NCBI RefSeq assembly: GCF_002973525.1
Contig: NZ_PVEN01000010.1
Location: forward strand, 62,001-126,000
Reading direction: 5' to 3'
DNA: 64,000 nt
Source: Paraburkholderia sp. BL21I4N1
GTDB taxonomy: Bacteria > Pseudomonadota > Gammaproteobacteria > Burkholderiales > Burkholderiaceae
The position numbers and the translations under genes are program-made. Shown here piece after piece: positions 43,448 to 50,939 of the stretch; the first letter of the stretch is position 1, and each line of letters opens with the position of its first letter. Under the pieces are notes generated by a model, which had not been told where the DNA came from, did not search any database, and saw only the letters and a list, made by a program, of their open reading frames with translations.

Positions 43448-44878
43448 TTATTGCGAGTCTTGCGTCGCGTGTTTGCGATGATGTCCACGGGTGCCGGATG
43501 CGCCCGAGGCCGCGGCTGCGCCGCTGGCGCCACTTGCACCATGAGCACCATGAGCACCGTGTGCGCCCGACGCGCCGTGCGGCTTGTCGGCCGGGATCGT
43601 GATCTTCGCGCCTTCCTTGAGACGGTCCGAACCGTCGATCACCACGCGCTCGCCGACCTGCACGCCGGACTTGATGCTGGTGCGCTCGCCGTCCACCGGA
43701 CCGACCTTGACCGGGCGCACGGTGACCGTGTTGTCCGGCTTCACGACATAGACGAACTGGCCCATCGAGCCATTCAGCACGGCGGTGGTCGGCACGATCA
43801 CCGCGTCTTTGATCGTATCGACCAGCAGGCGCGTGTTGACGAACTGATTCGGGAACAGCAGGTTGTTCGGGTTCTGGAAGTTCGCGCGCAGCTTGACGGT
43901 GCCGGTGGTGGTATCGATCTGGTTATCCAGCGTTTCGAGCGAGCCGCCTTCCAGCGACGTGGTGTTGCTGCGGTCGTACGCCGTGACCGACAGCTTCGCG
44001 CCCGTCTGGGTCTGCTTGATGATCTGCGGCAGGTTGTCTTCGGAGGTGGTGAAGATCACGCTGATCGGCTGCAACTGCGTAATCACGACAAGGCCGTTGG
44101 TCAGGCTCGGCGTCACGTAGTTGCCCGGATCGACCTGGCGCAACCCGACGCGCCCCGACACCGGCGCGGTGATGCGCGCGTAGATCAGGTCGAGCTTGTA
44201 CGTGTCGATATTCGCCTGGTCGGACTTGACCGTGCCTTCGTATTGCCGCACCAGCGAGGCCTGTGTATCGACCTGCTGACTCGCGATCGAATCTTGCGCC
44301 AGCAGCGTCTGATAGCGCTTCAGGTCGAGGCGGGCGGTTTGCAGCAGCGCCTGGTCGCGGGCGAGGGTGCCTTGCGCGTTTTCAAGCGAGATCTGATACG
44401 GGCGCGGGTCGATCTGGGCGAGCACGTCGCCCTTCTTGACCATCTGGCCTTCCTTGAAAAACACGTCCTGCAGGACGCCGCTCAACTGCGGCAGCACCGT
44501 GACGTTGGCCAGCGGCGTGACCGTGCCGAGCGCGGTCAGCACCACCGGCATTTCGCCTTGCGTCGCGGTGGCCACGTGAACCGGCTGCGCCAGATTAGCC
44601 ATGGCAGCACCGCGGCCGCCGCGACCGCCGCCGCTCGCGCCAGTGGCGCCGGCGGCTCCGCTTGCACCGCCGCCGGGGCCGCCCCACGGATGCCAGCGCC
44701 ACAGCACGACGCCGAGGATCACCAGTGCCGCGACGATCAGCGTGATGTTCCGGCCGCGATGCCGCTTGACCGCGCCGGGCGCGGAGCCAGGCAAATGCGC
44801 GGGGCCGCCGCTTGTGGACGGTTGGGAGGCCGGAGTGGCAGGGCGAGTGGTTTCCGAATGCTTTTGTTGTTCGTCCAT
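43448..44878 (-). CDS. mdtA: RND efflux membrane fusion protein, MdtA/MuxA-like, with long repetitive tail
   Basis: A 476-residue periplasmic adaptor anchored by one N-terminal membrane segment (ITLIVAALVILGVVLW, about residues 46-61), followed by a Gly/Ala-rich linker. The barrel-sandwich, hairpin and beta-barrel domains are clear: VLPQLSGVLQDVFFKEGQMV, KGDVLAQIDPRPYQISLENA and APVSGRVGLRQVDPGNYV. The C-terminus carries an unusual tail of about 45 residues built of repeated GAHGAHGAS-type units and ending in a His/Arg cluster. E. coli MdtA is about 60 residues shorter. It is the first gene of the pump operon. Confidence 0.9.
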   Translation of the reverse strand: MDEQQKHSETTRPATPASQPSTSGGPAHLPGSAPGAVKRHRGRNITLIVAALVILGVVLWRWHPWGGPGGGASGAAGATGASGGGRGGRGAAMANLAQPVHVATATQGEMPVVLTALGTVTPLANVTVLPQLSGVLQDVFFKEGQMVKKGDVLAQIDPRPYQISLENAQGTLARDQALLQTARLDLKRYQTLLAQDSIASQQVDTQASLVRQYEGTVKSDQANIDTYKLDLIYARITAPVSGRVGLRQVDPGNYVTPSLTNGLVVITQLQPISVIFTTSEDNLPQIIKQTQTGAKLSVTAYDRSNTTSLEGGSLETLDNQIDTTTGTVKLRANFQNPNNLLFPNQFVNTRLLVDTIKDAVIVPTTAVLNGSMGQFVYVVKPDNTVTVRPVKVGPVDGERTSIKSGVQVGERVVIDGSDRLKEGAKITIPADKPHGASGAHGAHGAHGASGASGAAAASGASGTRGHHRKHATQDSQ

Positions 44879-45239
44879 CGGTTCGGTCTGGTGGCTGGCT
44901 TTGAGTGAGCCGCTCGCGCGGTCGAGCCGCTTCGACTACAGGCGGACCGGCACGCGGGCGTGACAGGCGGTTTCGACAGCGGGCGTGTCGTGCTTGTTCT
45001 GCGCGATGCTACCCGAGGCGCGGGACAAAGATGTTAACGCAATGCGGCGTCAATAAATGGGTAGCCGGATGTTATCGAAGGGGATAACGCTCCAACTGGA
45101 GCCGCGGCCCGCGACGGGAATGCATGATCCTACGTCTTGGGCTCTGTAACAGTCCACCCGCGTTTTTTTCGTTTGATTACGAAGGTTACAGGATGTCTTG
45201 AAGTTGTCATGCCGCCGATCGGCGAGCGCCGCGAGGGTG
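44879..45239. other. Promoter region of the RND operon
   Basis: This 361-base stretch lies upstream of mdtA and downstream of the IclR gene, both on the minus strand. It is AT-richer near 45040-45190. A CTGTAACAG palindrome near 45143-45151 and a T-run near 45163-45170 were noticed. No gene is supported. Confidence 0.35.
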
Positions 45240-46076
45240 TCAGGCGTCGAGTCGTCGCCCGGGCGTGCCGCCGATTTCGAGCACGATATGCTCGACGCAT
45301 TCGAGCAGGGCCGGCGCCGCGCGCGAAATCAGCCAGTCGCGCGGACACTGGTCGGCGGAGCCGCCGCAATTGACCGCATAGCGCTCACCGGAGGGGCCGG
45401 TGAAGCCCAGTGCGATCGCGTTCAGGCCGTTGTGCCATTCGCCGGTGGCGATCGCGTAACCGCGTTCGATGGTATCTTCCAGCGCCGCGTCGAGCCGGCT
45501 GCCGACGTGTCCCCAGTCGTCGCCTTCCGCGGCCTGGAGGCCGATCAGCAGCTTGTCCCGATCCGCCGGCGCGAGTGCCGCCAGATAGGCACGGCCGATG
45601 GCGGTGCGGCTCAGGTTCATCCGCGAGCCGATTTCGAGGCGCGACACAAGCACCGCCGAACGCGGACGGATCGCGTCGATCACCACCATGTCGAGACGGT
45701 CGCGCACGGCCAGATGCACGGACAGCGTGGTGCGTTCAGCGAGTTCGATCAGGAAAGGCCGGGCGCGCGCGCGGATGTCGAAATTGCGCAGAAAGCCATT
45801 GCTCAACTCCAGCACCGACGAAGTCAGCACAAAGCGCTCGCTGTCCGGCAGCCGGAACAGAAAACCTGCGCTGACCAGCGTGGCGGTGATCCGCGACACG
45901 GTCGGCTTGGGAATGCCGGTCAACTCGGTCAGCTCGCGATTGCTGAGCGGCGCGTCGGCCGCGGCAACTGCGCGCAATACGGTCAGACCGCGGGCCAGCG
46001 CGGTGACTTCGTCGCTCGAACCGTCTTTATCTTTCAGCGGGTCCACGTCGGGGCGGGAAGGCTTAGGTCTGTTCAT
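45240..46076 (-). CDS. IclR-family transcriptional regulator
   Basis: A 278-residue regulator from ATG 46076 (MNRPKPSRPDVDPLKDKD); an upstream in-frame ATG at 46160 is less likely. The N-terminal winged helix (about residues 20-80) includes LSNRELTELTGIPKPTVSRI and FLFRLPDSERFVLTSSVLEL. The C-terminal IclR ligand domain follows (about 95-265: RARPFLIELAERTTLSVHLA, GEWHNGLNAIALGF, GSADQCPRDWLISRAAPALL). Its target is not obvious, because no catabolic operon adjoins. The RND operon downstream on the same strand is a possible partner. Confidence 0.9.
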   Translation of the reverse strand: MNRPKPSRPDVDPLKDKDGSSDEVTALARGLTVLRAVAAADAPLSNRELTELTGIPKPTVSRITATLVSAGFLFRLPDSERFVLTSSVLELSNGFLRNFDIRARARPFLIELAERTTLSVHLAVRDRLDMVVIDAIRPRSAVLVSRLEIGSRMNLSRTAIGRAYLAALAPADRDKLLIGLQAAEGDDWGHVGSRLDAALEDTIERGYAIATGEWHNGLNAIALGFTGPSGERYAVNCGGSADQCPRDWLISRAAPALLECVEHIVLEIGGTPGRRLDA

Positions 46077-46246
46077 GTGGTTTTTCTGGAACTTTATTTC
46101 AGTTTTTTGAACACAGCCGCGTTGGCGACCGTCCCGAAAAGCGCCGCCGATGAGCCCCAAAATGGGGCATGGACTGTATTTTTCATCAGAAGATTCATTG
46201 TATCGGAATATTTTGCCGCGACGAGGAACGCCTCTTTAGATTTTGC

Positions 46247-46518
46247 TTGACTTAGTCAGCATAACCATAAAAAATGGAATCTCATTTCGAAAGACGGTTT
46301 CAGGTTCTGCATTTTGAAATTCAGCAACCTAACCGTGGCCCGCGCAGTGTCTGGTCGAGTGTCTTTAAACAGTCCACCGTAACAGTCTGTGCCGCGCGTC
46401 CCTCTGGGCGCCGCCTCGTCGGGTCAAATCTTCCGAATACCGTCTCTCAGGTTCTAGCACGGCCCTCGGAATGGCTAGAACTTTTTAAGGCGTCACGGCA
46501 ACGTGACGCCTTTTTTTT
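46247..46518 (+). ncRNA. Candidate small RNA upstream of the DUF1571-like gene
   Basis: This plus-strand region has no gene but ends in a strong terminator (46487-46518). The only upstream gene runs the other way, so the terminator needs its own transcript. A possible promoter is TTGACT (46247-46252), 15 bases, TAAAAA (46268-46273), which would give an RNA of about 240 bases. The region is AT-rich at its start. The promoter spacing is not ideal. Confidence 0.4.
46487..46518 (+). terminator. Strong intrinsic terminator
   Basis: An 11-base stem, AAGGCGTCACG (46487-46497) with CGTGACGCCTT, a GCAA tetraloop and eight T (46511-46518). It is oriented for plus-strand transcripts. Confidence 0.9.
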
Positions 46519-46641
46519 CGTCTGTCGGGTCGGCGTGACATTTTCCGTAAGAGAGTTATTTCAAACGCCAAGGAATAATCGCGCGCGGCTGATGTTTAGT
46601 CGATAGTGCGTGCTGATTGCGCGCGCCCGGCGGAGAACCTG

Positions 46642-47604
46642 ATGCGTGGTAATGGACGTTCCGGCAGTCGCGCTAAATCGGATCACGGTTTCATCATCGT
46701 GGTGGTCATGTCCGTTGCGTTGCTGTTTTCGGTGGTGGCGCGTGCCGCACCTGCCGCCGAAGGTCAGCGCGCGACGCCGGTAGCCTGCCATGACGACATG
46801 GCGCCGGGCGCGAACGGAGGTGACCTGGCCGACTTCGCCTGTTTATCGGCCGCAGCGCAGGCGAATGTCATCCGTGAGCGTATCGCCGACGGCACGCTCG
46901 GCACCATGCCGGACTCGCGCCTGATCGCGCTGGTCGACGCAATGAAGCCGGAAGCGATCGTGGCCTATACGCGCCTCGCGATTGGTGCCGGCAGCTCGTA
47001 CGAGTACTGGATGCGGCGTCGCGAACGCGTGAACGGAAAATGGCCGGCGCAAGCCGATCATATGGAGGTCTACTGTCAGGACAGTCCACAGCGCGTATAC
47101 GTCAAATGGCTGCCGGATGGCGCGCATGCGGGGCAGGAGATCATCTACGACGCGACCCGCGACCCGACACGTTTCCTGGGGCATTTCGGCGGCGCGTGGC
47201 ATTTCCTGTCGGGCAGATTCCGGGTGGACGGCACGTTCGCGAGAACCCAGTCACGCCATAGCGTGCGCGATCTCGGCTTGCAATTCGTCGTCCATACGCT
47301 CGAACACGAAGAGGGGAGTTTCGAAGCCGAAGGCCTGAGCGCAAGACCGGCTCACGTCGACATCGAGACCGCGAACGGCAGGCGATTGCTCGCGCTCACG
47401 TGGGACGCGCCAGATGGTCCGCCCGCGCATTTCGCGCCACGCGTGACGCTGACCTTCGACCTGCGCCGCCCGCAACTTCATGGCGTGATCGCGGCGGACG
47501 CGAGCGGGGCGCCGCTCGAAGAGATCGACTTCGAGCAAATCGTCCCGCATGTCTGGACGGATGAAGCCTTCGACCCGCACAACCCGAGCTACGATTTCCG
47601 TTAG
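46642..47604 (+). CDS. Exported DUF1571-like protein
   Basis: A 320-residue protein from ATG 46642 (MRGNGRSGSRAKSDHGFIIV); an ATG at 46606 is possible. A hydrophobic segment, IIVVVMSVALLFSVVARAAPA, is a signal peptide. The mature part holds MEVYCQDSPQRVYVKWLPDG followed by GQEIIYDATRD and SRHSVRDLGLQFVVHTLEHE, which resembles DUF1571 proteins. These have a LolA-like shape and unknown function. Three cysteines lie in the exported part (VACHDD, FACLS, VYCQD). It is convergent with mntP. Confidence 0.65.
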   Translation: MRGNGRSGSRAKSDHGFIIVVVMSVALLFSVVARAAPAAEGQRATPVACHDDMAPGANGGDLADFACLSAAAQANVIRERIADGTLGTMPDSRLIALVDAMKPEAIVAYTRLAIGAGSSYEYWMRRRERVNGKWPAQADHMEVYCQDSPQRVYVKWLPDGAHAGQEIIYDATRDPTRFLGHFGGAWHFLSGRFRVDGTFARTQSRHSVRDLGLQFVVHTLEHEEGSFEAEGLSARPAHVDIETANGRRLLALTWDAPDGPPAHFAPRVTLTFDLRRPQLHGVIAADASGAPLEEIDFEQIVPHVWTDEAFDPHNPSYDFR

Positions 47605-47664
47605 GGTCTCGTGCCCGGCGGCCGAGGCCGTATCTACCGTTGCAAGACGGCGCGTTGAAGACGC

Positions 47665-48231
47665 TCAGAGCAACTGCAAATGCTCAACGAGAATAATGCA
47701 GCCGATGCCGATCAACACCACACCGCCCGCCATTTCCGCGCGCTTGCCGACCACATCGCCAATCACGCGGCCAAGCAGCACGCCGATCGTGACCATCGTC
47801 GCCGTGGCCAGACCGATTGCCGCCGCCGTGGAGTAAATGTTGACGTCGACGAAGGCGAGACCCGCGCCGACCGCCATGGCGTCGATACTCGTGGCGAAGC
47901 CGGTCAACGCCAGCAACCAGAACGAATGCGCGGCCGGTTTCGTCTCCTCGGCTTCGCTGGCCTTGAAGCCGTTGCGGATCATGCGGGCGCCGAGAATCGA
48001 CAGTAGCGCGAACGCGATCCAGTGATCCCACGCGGAAACATAGTGCGCCGCCGCTTTGCCGATAAACCAGCCGGCCAGCGGCGTCAGCGCTTCGATTACG
48101 CCGAAGATGAGACCGGTGCGTAGCGCTTCGCGCCAGTGCGGGCGATGCAGCGTGGCGCCCTTGCCGATAGCGGCGGCGAAGGCGTCGGTGGACATGGCGA
48201 AAGCGAGGAACAGCGTGGCGACGGGATTCAT
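47665..48231 (-). CDS. mntP: Manganese efflux pump MntP
   Basis: A 188-residue inner-membrane Mn(II) exporter with six helices. Family signatures are FAMSTDAFAAAIGKGATLH (acidic residue in helix 1), LRTGLIFGVIEALTPLAGW, SIDAMAVGAGLAFV and GGVVLIGIGC. It is preceded by a Mn-sensing yybP-ykoY riboswitch, as in E. coli. Directly upstream of the ATG the mRNA reads CCTCCTTTC, which resembles the anti-Shine-Dalgarno itself rather than a ribosome binding site. It is the nearest of three metal exporter genes on this strand. Confidence 0.94.
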   Translation of the reverse strand: MNPVATLFLAFAMSTDAFAAAIGKGATLHRPHWREALRTGLIFGVIEALTPLAGWFIGKAAAHYVSAWDHWIAFALLSILGARMIRNGFKASEAEETKPAAHSFWLLALTGFATSIDAMAVGAGLAFVDVNIYSTAAAIGLATATMVTIGVLLGRVIGDVVGKRAEMAGGVVLIGIGCIILVEHLQLL

Positions 48232-48297
48232 GAAAGGAGGCGCTCAAGGTCGGGCGGAAACCGCGACACACCGCGCGCCCGACCGGTCGCGTGATGT

Positions 48298-48402
48298 GTC
48301 GATGGTCTTGCCAACCCAAGGGCTACCTGCACCACGGTCTGAGCGACCGAGAATGTTGACGCAGGCGCTTCCATGCAGATGGAAGCCGGCTACTCCCCAA
48401 AG
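48298..48402 (-). promoter_or_regulatory. yybP-ykoY (Mn2+) riboswitch controlling mntP
   Basis: Read on the minus strand, the leader begins with GGGGAGTAGCC (48388-48398), followed by CGTCAACAT (48353-48361) and GGCAAGACC (48304-48312). These are the conserved blocks of the yybP-ykoY aptamer, whose two legs dock around Mn2+. The remaining 65 bases to mntP form the expression platform and contain complementary GC-rich segments (about 48255-48295). It should switch mntP on at high manganese. Confidence 0.9.
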
Positions 48403-48489
48403 ACAGCGGCGAGCATAACACGCGTGAAAGGTTTATGTAATCGCGTTTGCATGACTTCACGCTCGCGATCCATCGGCGACGTTCACGCG

Positions 48490-49398
48490 CTAGGCGACGA
48501 GGTCGTCCAGCCGTTCGTCCTCGATACCCGCCGGTTCGAGATGCGCGACGACATCGGCCGCCTGGAATAATCGCTGCACCGCTTTTTCGGCGTTATCGCC
48601 GATCGTATGGCCTTCTTCGACCGTGAGCGATCCGTCGACTTCCACATGAAACTCGACGAAGAACCGGTCTCCGCCATTCCGAGTCCGCAAGTCGTGCAAG
48701 CCTTTTACACCGTCGCAACCGAGTACCGCCGCTTCGATCCGCGCGCGATCCGCTTCATCGAGTTCACGGTCGAGCAGTTGCAGCAACGCCTGCGCCGCCA
48801 TGCCTCGCGCGTTCCACAGCATGTACACGGAGATCGCCAGTGCGCCGATGGCATCGGCACGCGTCCAGCCCAGAAAGCGTTCGAGCAGAAGCGCGGCCAG
48901 CACCGCGAGATTGACGGCTACGTCGGTCACATAGTGAGCGCGGTCGGCGGCGATCGCGGTGGAACCGGTGCGCCGGACCACGAGCGTTTGCATACCGACG
49001 AGTCCCGCCGCGATCACGGAGCTGCCCACGATCACCACGATGCCGAAGCCCGTCTGGTTCAACGCCTGAGGCACGAAGAGACGATGGATGGACTCCACGC
49101 CGAGCCCGAACGCGGCGCCCGCGAGCAGCAGCGCCTGGACGAAGGCGGCGACCGCTTCCGCTTTGCCGTGACCGTAGCGATGCCCGCGATCGGCCGGCCG
49201 CGCGGCATAGCGGACACCCGCAAACGTCACCGAGGACGCCACGACGTCCACCAGTCCGTCGGCCGCGGAGGTCAGCAGGGAAATGGAGTCCGTTGCCAGC
49301 CACGCCCACACCTTGACGACGACTAGCCCCAGCGCGACCGCGAGGGCGACCACGGAGGCCATGCGTCGCAGCGCTTCGTCGGACATGCGTTCGGACAT
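48490..49398 (-). CDS. Cation diffusion facilitator family metal exporter
   Basis: A 302-residue CDF transporter with six membrane helices and a cytoplasmic C-terminal domain (from about residue 210, LDRELDEADRARIEAAVLGC). The tetrahedral metal site is visible as SAADGLVDVVAS in helix 2 (two Asp four apart) and DRAHYVTDVAVN in helix 5 (His and Asp four apart), the FieF pattern. The cytoplasmic HRYGHGKAEAVAAF loop is also present. It begins 30 bases after the TMEM165-type gene, so it is probably on the same riboswitch-controlled mRNA, which suggests Mn2+ as substrate rather than only Zn or Fe. Confidence 0.9.
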   Translation of the reverse strand: MSERMSDEALRRMASVVALAVALGLVVVKVWAWLATDSISLLTSAADGLVDVVASSVTFAGVRYAARPADRGHRYGHGKAEAVAAFVQALLLAGAAFGLGVESIHRLFVPQALNQTGFGIVVIVGSSVIAAGLVGMQTLVVRRTGSTAIAADRAHYVTDVAVNLAVLAALLLERFLGWTRADAIGALAISVYMLWNARGMAAQALLQLLDRELDEADRARIEAAVLGCDGVKGLHDLRTRNGGDRFFVEFHVEVDGSLTVEEGHTIGDNAEKAVQRLFQAADVVAHLEPAGIEDERLDDLVA

Positions 49399-49427
49399 CG
49401 TGTCGGCCTCTTTGGCGTGGCGGGGAA

Positions 49428-50018
49428 TCAGAACATCGGGTGGGCGTCGGGGTAAAGCGCCGTGCGCAACGCGAGGCCACCGAGCACCACGAAGATAATC
49501 GCCGCCAGTATATGCACGGCCTTGGTCGGCAGACGGTCGGCGAACTTGTGTCCCAGATAGATCACCGGCACGTTGGCCAGCATCATGCCGAGCGTCGTGC
49601 CGGCCACCACGCCGAAAAATTCGTGAAAGCGCGCCGCCAGCGCGACGGTCACGATTTGCGTCTTATCGCCCATTTCCGCGATGAAGAACGTCAACGCGGT
49701 CGTGCCGAACACGCCCATCGAATCTTTCATGGGGACGGTGTCGGCGTCGTCGAGTTTGTCCGGGATAAGAATCCACACCGCCATGACCGCGAACGATGCA
49801 ACGACCGCCCAGTTCATGATCTCCGGCCGGATGATGCTGGCAAGCCAGGCGCCTAGCGCACCCGAGCAGGCGTGATTGATCAGGGTTGCGGCAAACACGC
49901 CAAGCACGATCGGGATGGGTTTGCGATACCGCGCGGCGAGCACCAGCGACAGCAACTGGGTCTTGTCGCCGATTTCGGCGAGCCCGACCACGCTTGTGGA
50001 GACGAGGAATGATTGCAT
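49428..50018 (-). CDS. TMEM165/GDT1 family manganese exporter
   Basis: A 196-residue membrane protein with two homologous halves, each with the family signature: LAEIGDKTQLLSLVLAAR near residue 14 and IAEMGDKTQIVTVALAAR near 113. GDT1 proteins move Mn2+ or Ca2+; bacterial members such as MneA export manganese. A yybP-ykoY riboswitch lies in the leader, which supports Mn. The ATG follows AAAAAATCCCC, so no ribosome binding site is visible. It is the first gene of a probable operon with the CDF gene. Confidence 0.92.
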   Translation of the reverse strand: MQSFLVSTSVVGLAEIGDKTQLLSLVLAARYRKPIPIVLGVFAATLINHACSGALGAWLASIIRPEIMNWAVVASFAVMAVWILIPDKLDDADTVPMKDSMGVFGTTALTFFIAEMGDKTQIVTVALAARFHEFFGVVAGTTLGMMLANVPVIYLGHKFADRLPTKAVHILAAIIFVVLGGLALRTALYPDAHPMF

Positions 50019-50094
50019 GGGGATTTTTTATAACCGGGCCGCACGGTCAATACACGATGACACGCACTCCCGCGACCCGGCTGGTGGGAGTGTG

Positions 50095-50216
50095 AGTCAT
50101 CGGTCTTGCCAGGCGAAACGCTGCGCGCGCCATGACCGGTCTGGCGACCGGGCAAGTATGTTGACGCGAGCCCCTGAACATGAAGTCCAGGGCGGCTACT
50201 CCCCGAAGAGGGGCCG
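50095..50216 (-). promoter_or_regulatory. yybP-ykoY (Mn2+) riboswitch controlling the TMEM165-type gene
   Basis: On the minus strand GGGGAGTAGCC (50194-50204), CGTCAACAT (50158-50166) and GGCAAGACC (50102-50110) are the conserved aptamer blocks, identical to those of the mntP leader. Downstream, CACTCCC and GGGAGTG (about 50065-50094) can form a hairpin that may be the expression platform before the ATG at 50018. Confidence 0.9.
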
Positions 50217-50354
50217 ATTATAGCTGTCGGGTTGTGACCGGAGCAAGGCGTTTGGCGAGATCGCGCGGCGCGTTCGCTCGAAAGACGCCGCTCGCCGCAC
50301 GCGCCGTTCGGCTCGCAGTGGGCTGGTCGGTGCGCTGATCGTGCGCGGTCGCCG

Positions 50355-50735
50355 TTACCGGGACAGCAGCGAGACGGTGGCGATACCGAGCATCGTCATC
50401 AGCAGCGACGCGCCGACGTGAATGACGATCTCGCCAGCCGCCCAACCGAGCCGGCCGTCCTGCAGGCGTTGCACGACTTCCGCGGAAAACGTGGAGAAGG
50501 TAGACAGTCCGCCCATCAAACCCGTGATGACGAACAGCCGCCATTCCGGCGCGATCTGCGGCGCGCGCGCGAAGCCGGCGACCGCGACGCCGATCACATA
50601 ACCGGCGATCACGTTGGCAGCAAAGGTGCCGAGCGGCAGGCCGGCGAATACGCCGTTCAGACGGATGCCGAGAACCCAGCGGAATAACGAGCCGAGTGCG
50701 CCGCCAATGGCGACGGCGAGAATGGACCAATACAT
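50355..50735 (-). CDS. crcB: Fluoride ion channel/exporter CrcB (Fluc)
   Basis: A 126-residue protein with four membrane helices that works as a dual-topology dimer letting fluoride leave the cell. Signatures are IGGALGSLFRWVLGIR, LPLGTFAANVIAGYVIG (pore asparagine) and GLMGGLSTFSTFSAEVV (phenylalanine box and central Na+ site). The length is normal. A fluoride riboswitch precedes it. The bases before the ATG read GGTCTCCTCCC, with no ribosome binding site. Confidence 0.95.
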   Translation of the reverse strand: MYWSILAVAIGGALGSLFRWVLGIRLNGVFAGLPLGTFAANVIAGYVIGVAVAGFARAPQIAPEWRLFVITGLMGGLSTFSTFSAEVVQRLQDGRLGWAAGEIVIHVGASLLMTMLGIATVSLLSR

Positions 50736-50817
50736 GGGAGGAGACCTGGCAAGACAGGAGGGTCGACAAACCGGCCTGGGCGGACGACGCGCGCTGCCGC
50801 GTCCGCAATCATCCGGG

Positions 50818-50870
50818 CGTAGCAGGCATCATCAGCCCGAGGGCGGTTAAGGGAGAATGCCATCTCCAGC
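50818..50870 (-). promoter_or_regulatory. crcB-motif (fluoride) riboswitch
   Basis: Minus-strand reading gives GGAGATGGCATTCTCC (50852-50867), AACCGCC (50842-50848) and GGCTGATGATGCC (50825-50837). These match the conserved parts of the fluoride aptamer, including the pseudoknot strands. A GCGGACG/CGTCCGC stem near 50775-50805 may be the expression platform. It lies about 85-135 bases upstream of crcB. Confidence 0.92.
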
Positions 50871-50939
50871 GCGCAAGTCTAACATCGGCGGGTGCTTGTG
50901 GGGACAGGGCAACGCGCGGTGCCATGAAGGCAGCGTGGC

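Noticed and set aside
39284..44908. Plus-strand open frames of 847 and 998 codons opposite mdtB/mdtC and mdtA/mdtB
   Set aside because: They are antisense shadows of the RND genes in high-GC DNA; the predicted products are Arg/His/Gln-rich with no domains.
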